Assembly: GCA_946537885.1 (NCBI GenBank)
Contig: CAMNGC010000011.1
Coordinates: 1-64,000, forward strand
Length of the DNA stretch: 64,000 nt
Source of the DNA: an uncultured Clostridia bacterium
GTDB lineage: Bacteria > Bacillota > Clostridia > Saccharofermentanales > Saccharofermentanaceae
Direction: 5' to 3'
In this document: in pieces, positions 34,604-43,950 of the stretch
Layout: each line of letters starts with the position of its first letter
How positions within the stretch are numbered: the first letter of the stretch is position 1
Made by a program: the position numbers and the translations under genes
The notes under the pieces: model-generated
Database searches by the model: none
What the model was told of the DNA's origin: nothing
What the model saw: the letters and a program-made list of their open reading frames with translations, nothing else

Positions 34604-34631
34604 ATTATACCATTGAGTTTTCGGATGTCAA
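34604..34631 (-). promoter_or_regulatory. consensus promoter of the tRNA-Lys gene
   Basis: On the minus strand TTGACA (34631-34626), a 16-bp spacer and a TGn-extended TATAAT (34609-34604). Both hexamers are perfect, as expected for a stable-RNA gene. Confidence 0.9.
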
Positions 34632-34721
34632 GCCCTTTGGAGGAGGATTGAAGCGATTTTTTTGAGAAAGTAAAATCTTGATCTCGAAAGCCTTGATTTA
34701 TGGGCATTTACGGCTCGAACC

Positions 34722-35843
34722 TCAGATCGATTTTTTATTATTCTCGAAAAATCCCTGCATATCCATGCTGGAGAAATCATCTTCGAGGGGAAGAGTGACA
34801 GCTTTCTTAAGCAGGGCGGACTTGTAGATACCCATAAGCGTATCGACGGAGGTGTAACCGGATGCCGCATCTGCCAAAGGCTGTCTTCCGTCGTCTAGTG
34901 CATCAAGGAAATCTTTGTAGATTCCGGTGTGCGGATTAAGAGCATTAAGCATAGAAGAAAGGCCGTAGCTCTTAAGCTGTTTTCTGATATATTTGCCGTT
35001 AAGCTTCTTGCCGGAGCCGTTACGGATGTTCAAAGAGGGTTTGCCCTTACGAATTCCCAGATTGATCACGCCGTTCTCGCAGAATACTGTGAACATAGCA
35101 GCATGCTCCTTATCGGAAGTAGCAGTCGTGCCTTCAATGGAGGCCAGAGCGCCGTCATTCATGCGAAGGATGGCCATACCAAGATCTTCTGCTTCGATAC
35201 TCCGAAGACGCTGTGCAAGCATGGCTTCAGCTTCTATTGGCGTAGAGCCCATAAGCCAGACCAGCAGATCTATGGCGTGAATGGTCTGATTCATCAGCGC
35301 GCCTCCGTCGGTCTTCCAGGTGCCTCTCCAGGCCGCAGTCTGATAATAATCATCTTTATGTCCCCAGCGTACAAAGATAGTTCCGTGGGTGACCTTGCCA
35401 AACTTGCCGGATGCTATGTCCTGTTGCAGGAGACTCACCAAAGGAAAATATCTGAAGATATGTCCCATGGCGATCTTACGTTCCTTGGCAAGGGATAATT
35501 CGTAGATTTTCCGGCTCTCGGATGAAGACATGGTCATGGGCTTTTCGAGAAGGAGATGACAGTCATGCTCGAGCGCATATTCCGCGATGGAATAGTGAAG
35601 ACCTGATGGTACCGTTACGGCAACGATGTCCGGGTGTAGTTCTTCGATCGCAAGCTTATAGTCGCTATAGATCTTGATGTCGCCCTTCAGTCCGGAAGAA
35701 GCTAATAGCCGCGCGGGTGCGTCGGGATTATTATCGACGAGTGCAGCCAGATAACATCTGTCCTTGAGTTTCTTGATCGCTTTTATATGCTTGGATGCCA
35801 CTCTGCCGCATCCGATTATTATCACAGATCTTTTGCTGTCCAT
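34722..35843 (-). CDS. Gfo/Idh/MocA family NAD(P)-dependent oxidoreductase
   Basis: A 373-residue cytoplasmic oxidoreductase. The N-terminal Rossmann fold has GCGRVASKH, the DIVAVTVPSGLHY segment contacts the cofactor, and LLLEKPMTMS holds the conserved Glu-Lys-Pro. The C-terminal alpha-beta domain includes DGGALMNQTIHAIDLLVWLMG with the usual catalytic His. The substrate is a sugar or cyclitol by family, not more specific. The start at ATG 35843 follows GGAGGT. It is divergent from the nucleoside phosphorylase gene. Confidence 0.88.
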   Translation of the reverse strand: MDSKRSVIIIGCGRVASKHIKAIKKLKDRCYLAALVDNNPDAPARLLASSGLKGDIKIYSDYKLAIEELHPDIVAVTVPSGLHYSIAEYALEHDCHLLLEKPMTMSSSESRKIYELSLAKERKIAMGHIFRYFPLVSLLQQDIASGKFGKVTHGTIFVRWGHKDDYYQTAAWRGTWKTDGGALMNQTIHAIDLLVWLMGSTPIEAEAMLAQRLRSIEAEDLGMAILRMNDGALASIEGTTATSDKEHAAMFTVFCENGVINLGIRKGKPSLNIRNGSGKKLNGKYIRKQLKSYGLSSMLNALNPHTGIYKDFLDALDDGRQPLADAASGYTSVDTLMGIYKSALLKKAVTLPLEDDFSSMDMQGFFENNKKSI

Positions 35844-35871
35844 TGGGGACCTCCGAATAATTTTTCGCAAA

Positions 35872-35895
35872 TATTATATACCAGAAATGTATAAT
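35872..35895. promoter_or_regulatory. divergent -10 elements between oxidoreductase and phosphorylase
   Basis: Two perfect TATAAT hexamers face away from each other in this 74-bp gap: minus strand at 35877-35872 and plus strand at 35890-35895. The -35 boxes are poor on both sides. Confidence 0.5.
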
Positions 35896-35917
35896 ATTAA
35901 CAGCGGAGGTAGCCGGC

Positions 35918-37255
35918 ATGAATTTTGTGGATATTATTACGGAAAAAAGATATGGCAGGAAATTGAGCGATGAACAGATTGCTTTCTGGATCAAAGGCGT
36001 AACCGAGGGAAGCATACCTGACTATCAGGTATCGGCGCTGTTGATGGCGATCGTACTTAATGGCATGGATGAGAGGGAGATGACTACTCTTACAATGGAG
36101 ATGGCCGCCTCCGGTAAGCAAAATGACCTGTCATATATCGATGGCATAGCCGTGGATAAGCATTCGACAGGAGGCGTAGGTGATAAGGTCACGCCTCTAT
36201 TGTTGCCTCTCTGCGCCAGCTATGGCGTCAAAAGTGTTAAGCTCTCGGGAAGAGGATTAGGTTTCACCGGCGGTACCATAGATAAATTTGAATCGATCCA
36301 AGGCTTTGACGTGTATCCTGATGTGGACAGCTACCCTCAGCGTATTGCTGATGTCGGTATGGTCATATCAGGTCAGACCCCGGATCTGGCGCCTGCCGAT
36401 AAGGTGCTCTACGCTTTAAGAGATGTTACAGGAACCGTAGATTCCATCCCGCTTATCGCATCCAGTATAATGAGCAAGAAAATAGCCGGCGGCGCAGGTG
36501 CCATCGTTCTGGACGTTACCTGTGGAAGTGGCGCCTTTATGCAAACTTACGATTGGGCAGAAGAGCTTGCCCGAGCCATGATACGTATCGGTAAATTGGC
36601 AGGACGTCCTACTGTTGCTCTCGTAACCGATATGGATCAGCCTTTGGGATATACCTGTGGCAATATCTTAGAGATGCAGGAGGTTTATGAGACTTTCAGG
36701 GGGCAGGGCAGTAGTGATGTTATAGAGGTAGTCTGTAATCTTGCAGCCGAGATGGTCACATTAGCAGGGATGAATAACGGGCTTGAAGGAGATGATCTGC
36801 TCCTTGATTGTGCCAGAAGGCTTACTGACGGAAGAGCTCTGGAACAGTATCGAAAACTTCTGCTGTCACAAGGAGGATGTCTTAAGGAAAATGGCGCGCC
36901 TCTTTATGTTGATGTTCCGCACGAGGCCCTTCGCGTCACGGCCGCCCGGGATGGCTACATCAGTTCCATTAAGACAGATACTATAGGCCAGGCTTCTGTT
37001 ATGCTTGGTGCAGGGCGTAAGACTAAGACTGACAGTATTGATTATGGTGCCGGTATTTGTTTCTATAAAAAGGTAGGGGATAGAGTAAAGCGCGGTGATG
37101 TGATCTGTTCTCTTTGTCATGGAAGCCGGTCTCAGATATCGGAAGATACTCTTTTCGATGTTATGGAGATGGTCTCCGGCGCATATTCCTATTCTGATAA
37201 AGAACCTCGTAAACACAAGGCTGTATTGGGAATATATCGCTCGGATGATATCTAA
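35918..37255 (+). CDS. pdp: pyrimidine-nucleoside (thymidine) phosphorylase
   Basis: A 445-residue enzyme that splits pyrimidine nucleosides with phosphate to free base and (deoxy)ribose-1-phosphate. The signature SGRGLGFTGGTIDKFES and the phosphate loop KHSTGGVGDK are clear, and the C-terminal barrel-sandwich domain (GAGICFYKKVGDRVKRGD) is complete. Sequence motifs do not separate broad pyrimidine from thymidine specificity. AGCGGAGG precedes the ATG. A purine nucleoside phosphorylase gene starts at the far end of the window. Confidence 0.94.
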   Translation: MNFVDIITEKRYGRKLSDEQIAFWIKGVTEGSIPDYQVSALLMAIVLNGMDEREMTTLTMEMAASGKQNDLSYIDGIAVDKHSTGGVGDKVTPLLLPLCASYGVKSVKLSGRGLGFTGGTIDKFESIQGFDVYPDVDSYPQRIADVGMVISGQTPDLAPADKVLYALRDVTGTVDSIPLIASSIMSKKIAGGAGAIVLDVTCGSGAFMQTYDWAEELARAMIRIGKLAGRPTVALVTDMDQPLGYTCGNILEMQEVYETFRGQGSSDVIEVVCNLAAEMVTLAGMNNGLEGDDLLLDCARRLTDGRALEQYRKLLLSQGGCLKENGAPLYVDVPHEALRVTAARDGYISSIKTDTIGQASVMLGAGRKTKTDSIDYGAGICFYKKVGDRVKRGDVICSLCHGSRSQISEDTLFDVMEMVSGAYSYSDKEPRKHKAVLGIYRSDDI

Positions 37256-37295
37256 GTGTGCCTGTGCTGCTTCCAAGAGTAAAGCGAATAATAAC

Positions 37296-37324
37296 TTGAT
37301 TTGGCAGCAATGGAATATTATAAT
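37296..37324 (+). promoter_or_regulatory. promoter of the ruvCAB-queH operon
   Basis: TTGATT, a 17-bp spacer and a perfect TATAAT, 34 bp before the ruvC start codon. It gives ruvCAB its own transcript apart from the phosphorylase. Confidence 0.7.
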
Positions 37325-37357
37325 ACAAACAAATGTTCATTTAAGGAGTAGCTTTTG

Positions 37358-37918
37358 ATGCCGACAGCTGTAACTAAGACGATCATAGGTATCGATCCGG
37401 GATATGCAATCACCGGATATGGCATCATCAGCAAGACGGGAAACAAGCTTAAAGCGATCGACTATGGAGTTATAGAGACAGCAGCCAAGACGGAATTTCC
37501 CACAAGGCTTCTTGCCATCAATGACAAGGTTCGTTTTATTCTTGAGACTTTTAAGCCGGACATAATGGTAGTAGAGGAGCTCTTCTTATATAATAACAGG
37601 ACTACAGCCATAGGTACTGCTCAGGCGCGCGGTGTCGTATTGGTTGAAGCGGCAAGAGCCGGGATCCCGGTGTATGAATTTACGCCTAACCAGGTTAAGC
37701 TTGCCGTGACAGGTTATGGTCGAGCCGATAAGAAGCAGGTATCTACGATGGTCAAGTCGCTTCTGGGACTTAAAGAAGTCCCGAAGCCGGATGATGTAAC
37801 AGATGCTCTGGCAATCGCGATCTGCATGGCCAATACCGGCAGTCTTTATGCGGAGAAGGCGGTATCCGGCTATCAGTACGGTCGCTATGGTTATTCTAAG
37901 AGAAATGAGTTCGGTTGA
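37358..37918 (+). CDS. ruvC: Holliday junction endonuclease RuvC
   Basis: A 186-residue resolvase that cuts Holliday junctions in recombination and repair. Acidic active-site residues are seen in IIGIDPGY, MVVEELF and PDDVTDALAIA, and the NRTTAIGTAQARG helix is conserved. The start is ATG 37358 (AAGGAG at 37343-37348), not the TTG one codon before. It is first of ruvC-ruvA-ruvB-queH, with gaps of 31-38 bp. Confidence 0.97.
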   Translation: MPTAVTKTIIGIDPGYAITGYGIISKTGNKLKAIDYGVIETAAKTEFPTRLLAINDKVRFILETFKPDIMVVEELFLYNNRTTAIGTAQARGVVLVEAARAGIPVYEFTPNQVKLAVTGYGRADKKQVSTMVKSLLGLKEVPKPDDVTDALAIAICMANTGSLYAEKAVSGYQYGRYGYSKRNEFG

Positions 37919-37949
37919 TCTCTCGATAAGGAAGGATTAGAAAGAAAAT

Positions 37950-38564
37950 ATGTATGCTTATATAAAGGGAATATTGGTAAGACGTGATGATGACAATATC
38001 ATAATCGAGAATAACGGCATCGGTTATCTGGTGATGTGCCCTTTTGCCATATCATCCAAGATGGGACAGATCGGAGAAGAAATAACGGTCTACCTATATC
38101 AGAGCGTAAGAGAAGATGATATATCATTATTCGGCTTTGCTACGCCTGAGGAGAAGGATATGTTCCTGCTTCTCATCACTGTTTCCGGGATCGGCCCGAA
38201 GGTAGCTCACAGCATCTGTTCTCAGATGGAGCCTGACCGCCTGGCTCTGGCTGTAATGGGCGGAGATGTTAAGGCGTTAACAGGTGTTAAGGGGCTTGGC
38301 AAGAAAGGGGCTGAGAGGATAATCCTTGAGCTCAAGGACAAGCTTAAGGGCGTCGATATTTCTTCCAATGAGAGCTTGGGGGCCCGGCTTCCGGCTCAGC
38401 AGGCAGTCGGATACGAAGGCGGTACAGCGGGAGATGCGGTCGAAGCACTTATCGTTCTCGGTTACAAGCAGGCGGATGCAGCTGCCGCAGTCAGTTCCTG
38501 CTATGAAGAAGGCATAAATGTACAGGAACTTATAAGAAGGGCTTTAAGAAGCCTCGCCAGATGA
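37950..38564 (+). CDS. ruvA: Holliday junction branch-migration subunit RuvA
   Basis: A 204-residue junction-binding protein that forms tetramers and loads RuvB. It has an N-terminal OB fold (MYAYIKGILV ... YLYQSVREDDISLFGF), two helix-hairpin-helix motifs (ISGIGPKVAH-like VSGIGPKVAHSI and LTGVKGLGKKGAERII), and a C-terminal RuvB-binding helix bundle (DAVEALIVLGYKQADA). Length is normal. Confidence 0.97.
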   Translation: MYAYIKGILVRRDDDNIIIENNGIGYLVMCPFAISSKMGQIGEEITVYLYQSVREDDISLFGFATPEEKDMFLLLITVSGIGPKVAHSICSQMEPDRLALAVMGGDVKALTGVKGLGKKGAERIILELKDKLKGVDISSNESLGARLPAQQAVGYEGGTAGDAVEALIVLGYKQADAAAAVSSCYEEGINVQELIRRALRSLAR

Positions 38565-38602
38565 TAAGATAGTAATTAGTAAATCAGACGGGTGGGCCAC
38601 AA

Positions 38603-39697
38603 ATGAATTTTGAAGCTTATGAGGATGAAGAGAGGATAATCGGAAGGACAAAGCAGTTTGACGACAGTGACGAGAAGTCGTTGAGGCCGATCACTTTCGA
38701 TGATTATAGCGGACAGGAGAAGGTAAAGACTAATCTTAAGATCTTTATCAATGCAGCCAGGAAAAGGGGGGAATCCCTTGATCATGTTCTGTTATATGGT
38801 CCGCCGGGCTTGGGTAAAACAACTCTTGCCGGCATTATCGCATCTGAGATGGGTGTCGGGCTTCATATAACAACAGGTCCTTCTATCGAGAAGGCCGGAG
38901 ATCTTGCTGCAATCCTTACGAACCTCAATGAGAATGAGGTGCTCTTTATCGATGAGATCCACCGGCTTAACAGGAGTGTAGAAGAAGTACTTTATCCTGC
39001 CATGGAGGATTTCTGTCTGGATCTTATGATAGGTAAAGGCCCGTCTGCCAGATCGGTGAGACTGGATCTGCCTCATTTCACTCTGGTAGGAGCAACAACT
39101 CGTGCCGGTATGCTGTCAGCTCCTCTTCGTGACAGGTTCGGAATGATACACAGACTCGAGCTTTACGAGACAGAAGACCTTATGAAGATCCTCGCCCGGG
39201 ATGCTGAGCTTCTGGATATCAAGGCTGATGAGGACGGACTTCGTAATATTGCTTCCAGATCCAGAGGAACGCCGCGTATTGCCATCAGACTGCTTAAGAG
39301 GATGAGAGACTATGCTTCTTATATGGAGAAGGAGACTATTGATAAGGAAGTTTCTGACTTTGGACTTAATGCGCTCGATATTGATTCCATCGGTCTTGAT
39401 GCAGTTGACAGGCGTGTTCTTATGACGATCGCGGATGTTTTCGCCGGCGGGCCGGTCGGACTTGAGACCTTGGCAGCATGTACCGGTGAGGATGCCGTGA
39501 CCATAGAAGATGTCTATGAACCCTTCCTTTTGCAGAATGGTTTTCTCTCCAAGACTCCCAGGGGAAGGATGCTTACAAAGAGAGCTTTTGATCATTTGGG
39601 ACTTGCTGTACCCGCATCCTATACGGATAAGAATCGGAAGGCGTTTGAGAACTTGAGCATAGATGATTGGACTGATAATAAGGGAGGCGAGAACTGA
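38603..39697 (+). CDS. ruvB: Holliday junction helicase motor RuvB
   Basis: A 364-residue AAA+ ATPase that drives branch migration. Walker A is GPPGLGKTT, Walker B LFIDEIHR, sensor 1 GATTRAG, the arginine finger follows in LRDRFG, and the C-terminal winged helix ends near TPRGR. The stop codon shares a base with the queH start (TGATG), so the two are translationally coupled. Confidence 0.98.
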   Translation: MNFEAYEDEERIIGRTKQFDDSDEKSLRPITFDDYSGQEKVKTNLKIFINAARKRGESLDHVLLYGPPGLGKTTLAGIIASEMGVGLHITTGPSIEKAGDLAAILTNLNENEVLFIDEIHRLNRSVEEVLYPAMEDFCLDLMIGKGPSARSVRLDLPHFTLVGATTRAGMLSAPLRDRFGMIHRLELYETEDLMKILARDAELLDIKADEDGLRNIASRSRGTPRIAIRLLKRMRDYASYMEKETIDKEVSDFGLNALDIDSIGLDAVDRRVLMTIADVFAGGPVGLETLAACTGEDAVTIEDVYEPFLLQNGFLSKTPRGRMLTKRAFDHLGLAVPASYTDKNRKAFENLSIDDWTDNKGGEN

Positions 39698-40269
39698 TGT
39701 CTCACATGTTATTACATGCCTGCTGTGGTCCTTGTTCTATGTATCCGGTCAATCTTCTCTTAAGTGAAGGCACGACCCTTGACCTTTATTGGTATAACCC
39801 CAATATCCATCCTGAATTTGAGTGGAACAGAAGGCTTGAGAATCTTGCCAAAGCAGCTGATCATTATCATGTGAACCTTATACGCGAGGGAATGTGTGAA
39901 GAAGAATACTGGAAATCAGGTGAATATCTTGAAGAATATGCTTCACGTTGTCTCATGTGCTATGACAAACGGCTTGATGCTGCAGCCAAATACGCCTCAG
40001 AGAATGGCTATGATTCCTTTTGTACTACGCTTCTTGTAAGTCCTTACCAGCAGCATGATGCGATCCTCGTAGCAGGCAGACGGAAGGCTGCAAAATATGG
40101 AATAGAATTCGAATATCATGATTTCCGACCCGGCTTCAGGGAAGGGCAGAATATGGCGAGAGATATAGGTTTATACAGGCAGAAATATTGCGGCTGTATT
40201 TTCTCTTTGGAGGAATCAGACTTTAAGGAGAAGATACTTAAGAGCTTTAATACCGGATCAGCATCTTAA
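39697..40269 (+). CDS. queH: epoxyqueuosine reductase QueH
   Basis: A 190-residue member of the QueH (former DUF208) family, the non-cobalamin route from epoxyqueuosine to queuosine in tRNA. Conserved cysteines for iron-sulfur and metal binding are HACCGPCS at the N terminus, RCLMCY in the middle and YCGCIFS near the end. NPNIHP, TTLLVSPYQ and FRPGFREG are also family motifs. It overlaps ruvB by one base and converges on rqcH with a 4-bp overlap at the 3' ends. Confidence 0.94.
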   Translation: MSHMLLHACCGPCSMYPVNLLLSEGTTLDLYWYNPNIHPEFEWNRRLENLAKAADHYHVNLIREGMCEEEYWKSGEYLEEYASRCLMCYDKRLDAAAKYASENGYDSFCTTLLVSPYQQHDAILVAGRRKAAKYGIEFEYHDFRPGFREGQNMARDIGLYRQKYCGCIFSLEESDFKEKILKSFNTGSAS

Positions 40270-42197
40270 TCATCTGCTTTTTTACGAGGTTCTTCTGCAT
40301 TTACCAGAATAGAATAATAGCCTTCGTAGATTACCATGCCCGGTCTGGCCTTTGGGATCTTCTTGACATGGGAGACAGGGCAATAGTCGATCTCAGCTTT
40401 GATCTGACCCGGCTTACTTCCCTCGGCGGTCATATGTTCTTCGATGATAGTAGACTTGGAGAAATAAGCCGCTGTTTGAGCTGCCTCCGTGATTGCCTGG
40501 TCGGAAGGCATAGCTTCGCCGGGCTTGGCCTTTAATATGACATGCGTTCCCGGAAGCCCCTTGATATGAAACCACCAATCTTTCTTGTCTGCCACCTTAA
40601 AGGTCAACTCATCATTCTGAAGGTTATTACGTCCTGCAATTATCTGATAGCCGTCTGAACTATAGTAGCGACGGAAACTTAAGGGCTTAGAGTCTTTTTT
40701 GCCTGAAGTGATATTACGGGTTGCCGTAGCCTTGCGTGCGGCTTCGCGCATCGCACGGGAGGAAGCTTTTCCTGACTTGGCCTTGCCGACGCTCTTGTTA
40801 GGATCGACGGAAGCCGTTGCCACAGTCTTCCTGCTTTTGACTGTCTTAAGTGAGTCTTTTCCAGATAGCTGCATCAGCTCACTGTTGATCGCATCGATAT
40901 CCTCATTGTTTTCTGCTGAATCAGCGGCAGCTTTAAGTGATCGAAAATATTCCACGGCCTGTCTGTCGTCTTCTAAGTAGCCGGAAGCAAGCTCCGCTTT
41001 ACGCTTAGCCTTACGGAATCTTCTGTAGTAATCCTGCGCATTGTCCATGGCGCTTAATGCAGGATTTAATGGAATAATTATATCTGTCGGCGGATCGGCA
41101 TAATAATCAGTACAGCAGAACTCAGAGGTCTTGGCGCTGATGTGATGGCCGGCTGCCAATATAAGGTCACCGTATTTCTTGTATTCGTCAGCATTTCGAC
41201 CTTCGGCCATATCGCTCTCATGAAGTTCCATCTTGTGCATAACATGAGACAGGGCTGAGTTGATGATCGTCTTAAGTCTCTGCTTTTTGTTGTCCAGAAC
41301 TATAGCCTGATCTTTCTGGCGGTAGTAAAGATCTATCGCAGCTGACAGGGAAGAGCATACCTGAGAAGACGCGAAGCCCTGAAGCTTAAAGGGCGAATAA
41401 TCGCCTGTCTGACCGTCTTCGATGAAATAAACCGTTGCTTCATAGTCTTCGTCAATAACCTGCCGGAGAAAGTCCTTTGTGACCGCAAGAAGTCTTGCTT
41501 TATCATCAGAAGACAGAAGGGAGACAGCTTTACGGTCATCAATATCTGCTCGGATGCATAGCTGACCTGCCAGTATAGGAGACAAACCTCTTATGGAATT
41601 AAGAAGGGCTTTGCCGGCAGGACGATTGATCTCTTTGTCGGATATGGGAAGCTCACCTTTCTTGCAGAGATCAAGAGCTTCGTCGCAATCGTATTTGTCC
41701 TGTAGAGGGGGATATTCGTAGATCCTTGCAGGCATAACTTCTCTGACGCGGCTTATGCTGTAGTCTACATGAAGAGCAGAATCGATAATGCGGCCTGCCT
41801 GATTTACCAGAATACAGTTGCTGTAGCGGCCCATAAGCTCGACGATAAGCCTTACGGTCCTCATATCGTGAAGCTCGTCAGAAGAGACGGCCGTAATCTC
41901 GATAAGTCTTTCATAACCCGGATTTCTGACGGAAAGGATCTTAGCTCCTGACAAATATTTACGTAAGAGCATACAGAAAGAGGGGGGCATAGCCGGATTC
42001 TCTCTTACTGAATCGGTTATATTTATCCTGGGTGATGAAGGATTAAAGGAGATCAGAAGCTTACGGGTGCTGTTGGAACGAATGTGAAGCACTACCGTAT
42101 ACTTGTCGGGCATGAATACCTTGTCGATCCTGGATCCGGCAAGTTCTCGATCTAATTCATCGGCAAGAAGTCTTGAAGTAATACCGTCAAGCGCCAT
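40266..42197 (-). CDS. rqcH: ribosome quality-control NFACT protein RqcH
   Basis: A 643-residue RqcH/Rqc2-type protein that binds obstructed 50S subunits and recruits tRNA-Ala to add alanine tails. Family landmarks are the start MALDGIT, the NFACT-N segment with PPSFCMLLRKYLSGA, a central coiled-coil-rich part (about 290-430), a Lys/Ser-rich linker (about 450-500), and the C-terminal NFACT-R domain with FHIKGLPGTHVILK. The start ATG 42197 follows GGAG and matches the conserved MALDG, not the upstream in-frame codon. It overlaps the preceding gene by 11 bp. Confidence 0.95.
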   Translation of the reverse strand: MALDGITSRLLADELDRELAGSRIDKVFMPDKYTVVLHIRSNSTRKLLISFNPSSPRINITDSVRENPAMPPSFCMLLRKYLSGAKILSVRNPGYERLIEITAVSSDELHDMRTVRLIVELMGRYSNCILVNQAGRIIDSALHVDYSISRVREVMPARIYEYPPLQDKYDCDEALDLCKKGELPISDKEINRPAGKALLNSIRGLSPILAGQLCIRADIDDRKAVSLLSSDDKARLLAVTKDFLRQVIDEDYEATVYFIEDGQTGDYSPFKLQGFASSQVCSSLSAAIDLYYRQKDQAIVLDNKKQRLKTIINSALSHVMHKMELHESDMAEGRNADEYKKYGDLILAAGHHISAKTSEFCCTDYYADPPTDIIIPLNPALSAMDNAQDYYRRFRKAKRKAELASGYLEDDRQAVEYFRSLKAAADSAENNEDIDAINSELMQLSGKDSLKTVKSRKTVATASVDPNKSVGKAKSGKASSRAMREAARKATATRNITSGKKDSKPLSFRRYYSSDGYQIIAGRNNLQNDELTFKVADKKDWWFHIKGLPGTHVILKAKPGEAMPSDQAITEAAQTAAYFSKSTIIEEHMTAEGSKPGQIKAEIDYCPVSHVKKIPKARPGMVIYEGYYSILVNAEEPRKKADD

Positions 42198-42570
42198 CGT
42201 TATTATCTCCGCCGTCTTCAAGATCCGCTCCGAGGTTAAAGCCCAGAGCTATGACCCAGATAACAGCGGCTATGATCAATTCGACTCCCAGAAGAATAAA
42301 GAAACGCCCGTAGTTGTTCCAGGAAATCAACAGATCCAGCAGGACAAGAACTGTAATAAACAATACGGTAATTACAGGTCGGAAGAACCTGGAGGCAACA
42401 AACCTCTTCATGAATATGCTGAATCCTGACTCAGGCTCTGTTACTGCCTTTTTACGTGTATTGGAAGAAGGACGTCTTGTAGATGAAGCTGTCCTTGTTG
42501 TTCTTGGTCTATTGCCGGAAGAAGCAGGTCTTCTTGCCGAACTCTGTCTGCTGTTATTGCCAGAGGCCAT
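42187..42570 (-). CDS. small membrane protein with Ser/Arg-rich N terminus
   Basis: A 127-residue protein of unknown function. Residues 1-50 are rich in Ser, Arg, Pro and Thr and probably disordered. Two hydrophobic helices follow (about 68-84 and 90-112), and the tail is acidic (ADLEDGGDNNDGA). The start is ATG 42570 after GGAG. The stop overlaps the rqcH start by 11 bp, so the genes are coupled. A functional link to quality control is not established. Confidence 0.7.
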   Translation of the reverse strand: MASGNNSRQSSARRPASSGNRPRTTRTASSTRRPSSNTRKKAVTEPESGFSIFMKRFVASRFFRPVITVLFITVLVLLDLLISWNNYGRFFILLGVELIIAAVIWVIALGFNLGADLEDGGDNNDGA

Positions 42571-42590
42571 ATATAATCTCCGTATCAAAT

Positions 42591-42628
42591 ATAAAAGAAG
42601 GGCAACGAGGCGTACCTTGCTGCCCTTC
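42591..42628 (-). terminator. terminator of the downstream prs gene
   Basis: A 10-bp stem with one G-T pair (arms 42619-42628 and 42597-42606, 12-base loop) followed on the minus strand by TTTTAT, 33 bp after the prs stop codon. Confidence 0.78.
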
Positions 42629-42661
42629 GATATTTTATCATTAAAACTCAGATAAGTTAAA

Positions 42662-43873
42662 TCAACCGATCTTCTCGCCTTTTGCTTCAAGGAGTGCCTT
42701 GATCTTCTCCGTGGGATTGATCAAGTTGGACAAGGATGCATCGTGGTTGATAGCATCGATCAGAAGAGCAACGAACTTGCACATATTAACATCGGCGAAC
42801 CAGGGAGCCTCAAGGAGCTCAGGACGGCGATAAATGAGGTTAGTTGCGAATACCTTATCGAAAACTCCGTCTGCATAAGCCTTGTCGAAGTTCGCGATGC
42901 CCTCAGTGAAGAGACCGAAAGTTACGGCGCAGAATACACGTCTTGCTCCGCGCTCCTTCATAGCCTTGGCGATATCGAGCATTGAATCACCGGAGGAGAT
43001 CATATCGTCGACGATCAGGATATCCATGCCTTCTACGGAATCACCCAGGAACTCGTGTGCAATGATGGGGTTTCTTCCGTTTACGACTGTTGTGTAATCT
43101 CTTCTCTTGTAGAAAGTTCCGAGAGGCACACCGAGGATGGAAGCAAAATACATAGCTCTCGTGATACCGCCCTCATCAGGTGATACTACCATGAACTTGC
43201 CGTTGGAGAAGGAAAGATCGGGGATCTGCTTATACATCTCCTTGAGGATCTGATAGGTAGCAGGCAGGGATTCAAAGCCGGAAAGAGGGATAGCATTAGC
43301 AACTCTCTCGTCGTGAGCGTCGAAAGTAATGATGTTTGCTACACCGAGGTTGTAGAGCTCTTCAAGAGCGAAAGCGCAGTCCAGGGATTCTCTGGAATTT
43401 CTCTTGTGCTGACGGCTCTCATAGAGGAAAGGCATAATGACATTGATTCGTCTTGCCTTACCGGAGCAGGCGAGGATAACACGCTTTAAGTCCTGATAGT
43501 GATCGTCAGGGCTCATTCTGTTCTCCTGTCCGAACATCTTATAGGTGCAGGAGCAGTTCATTACATCACTGATGATATAGAGGTCATGACCTCTGACTGT
43601 ATTCTTTACAACTGCTTTACCTTCGCCGGAAGAGAATCTTGTATTGTCGACATCGATCCTGTAATCACTTCTGAAGAAGCCGGGATAAGTATGAACGAGA
43701 GCCTCCTGCTGATATTCGGAACGTCTCTTGTTCAGATAGTAGTTAACCTTCTCTGTGAAGTCTCCGCTTCCCACGAGGGATATAAGACCGATAGGGCCAA
43801 CGGGAGCCATGGGATTCTCGCCGTACTGATTGTAACGGGAGTAGGATTTGTCATCAAAAGAAGCTGAAGTCAT
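42662..43873 (-). CDS. prs: ribose-phosphate pyrophosphokinase, paralogue A
   Basis: A 403-residue PRPP synthetase-like enzyme (ribose-5-phosphate and ATP to PRPP). Visible features are MPFLYESRQHKR (ATP region), FDAHDERVANAIP (metal), SPDEGGITRA, and the PRPP loop IVDDMISSGDS, which differs from the usual D-D-x-x-D-T-A-G-T. It is longer than the 315-residue classical form, with an N-terminal extension of about 30 residues. The start is ATG 43873, and a GTG three codons earlier is less likely. A second prs paralogue lies just upstream. The product feeds PurF and nucleotide salvage. Confidence 0.88.
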   Translation of the reverse strand: MTSASFDDKSYSRYNQYGENPMAPVGPIGLISLVGSGDFTEKVNYYLNKRRSEYQQEALVHTYPGFFRSDYRIDVDNTRFSSGEGKAVVKNTVRGHDLYIISDVMNCSCTYKMFGQENRMSPDDHYQDLKRVILACSGKARRINVIMPFLYESRQHKRNSRESLDCAFALEELYNLGVANIITFDAHDERVANAIPLSGFESLPATYQILKEMYKQIPDLSFSNGKFMVVSPDEGGITRAMYFASILGVPLGTFYKRRDYTTVVNGRNPIIAHEFLGDSVEGMDILIVDDMISSGDSMLDIAKAMKERGARRVFCAVTFGLFTEGIANFDKAYADGVFDKVFATNLIYRRPELLEAPWFADVNMCKFVALLIDAINHDASLSNLINPTEKIKALLEAKGEKIG

Positions 43874-43926
43874 GGTGCACACATACCTTTCGTTAATAAT
43901 TCTTTTGTTAGTTTCATATATCTCAA

Positions 43927-43943
43927 ACGGCTCTTAGAGCCGT
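43927..43943 (-). terminator. weak hairpin between the two prs genes
   Basis: A 7-bp perfect stem ACGGCTC / GAGCCGT with a 3-base loop, 8 bp after the upstream prs gene. The following minus-strand sequence is only TTTGAG, so it may be a partial terminator that sets the ratio of the two messages. Confidence 0.45.
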
Positions 43944-43950
43944 AGAAGAC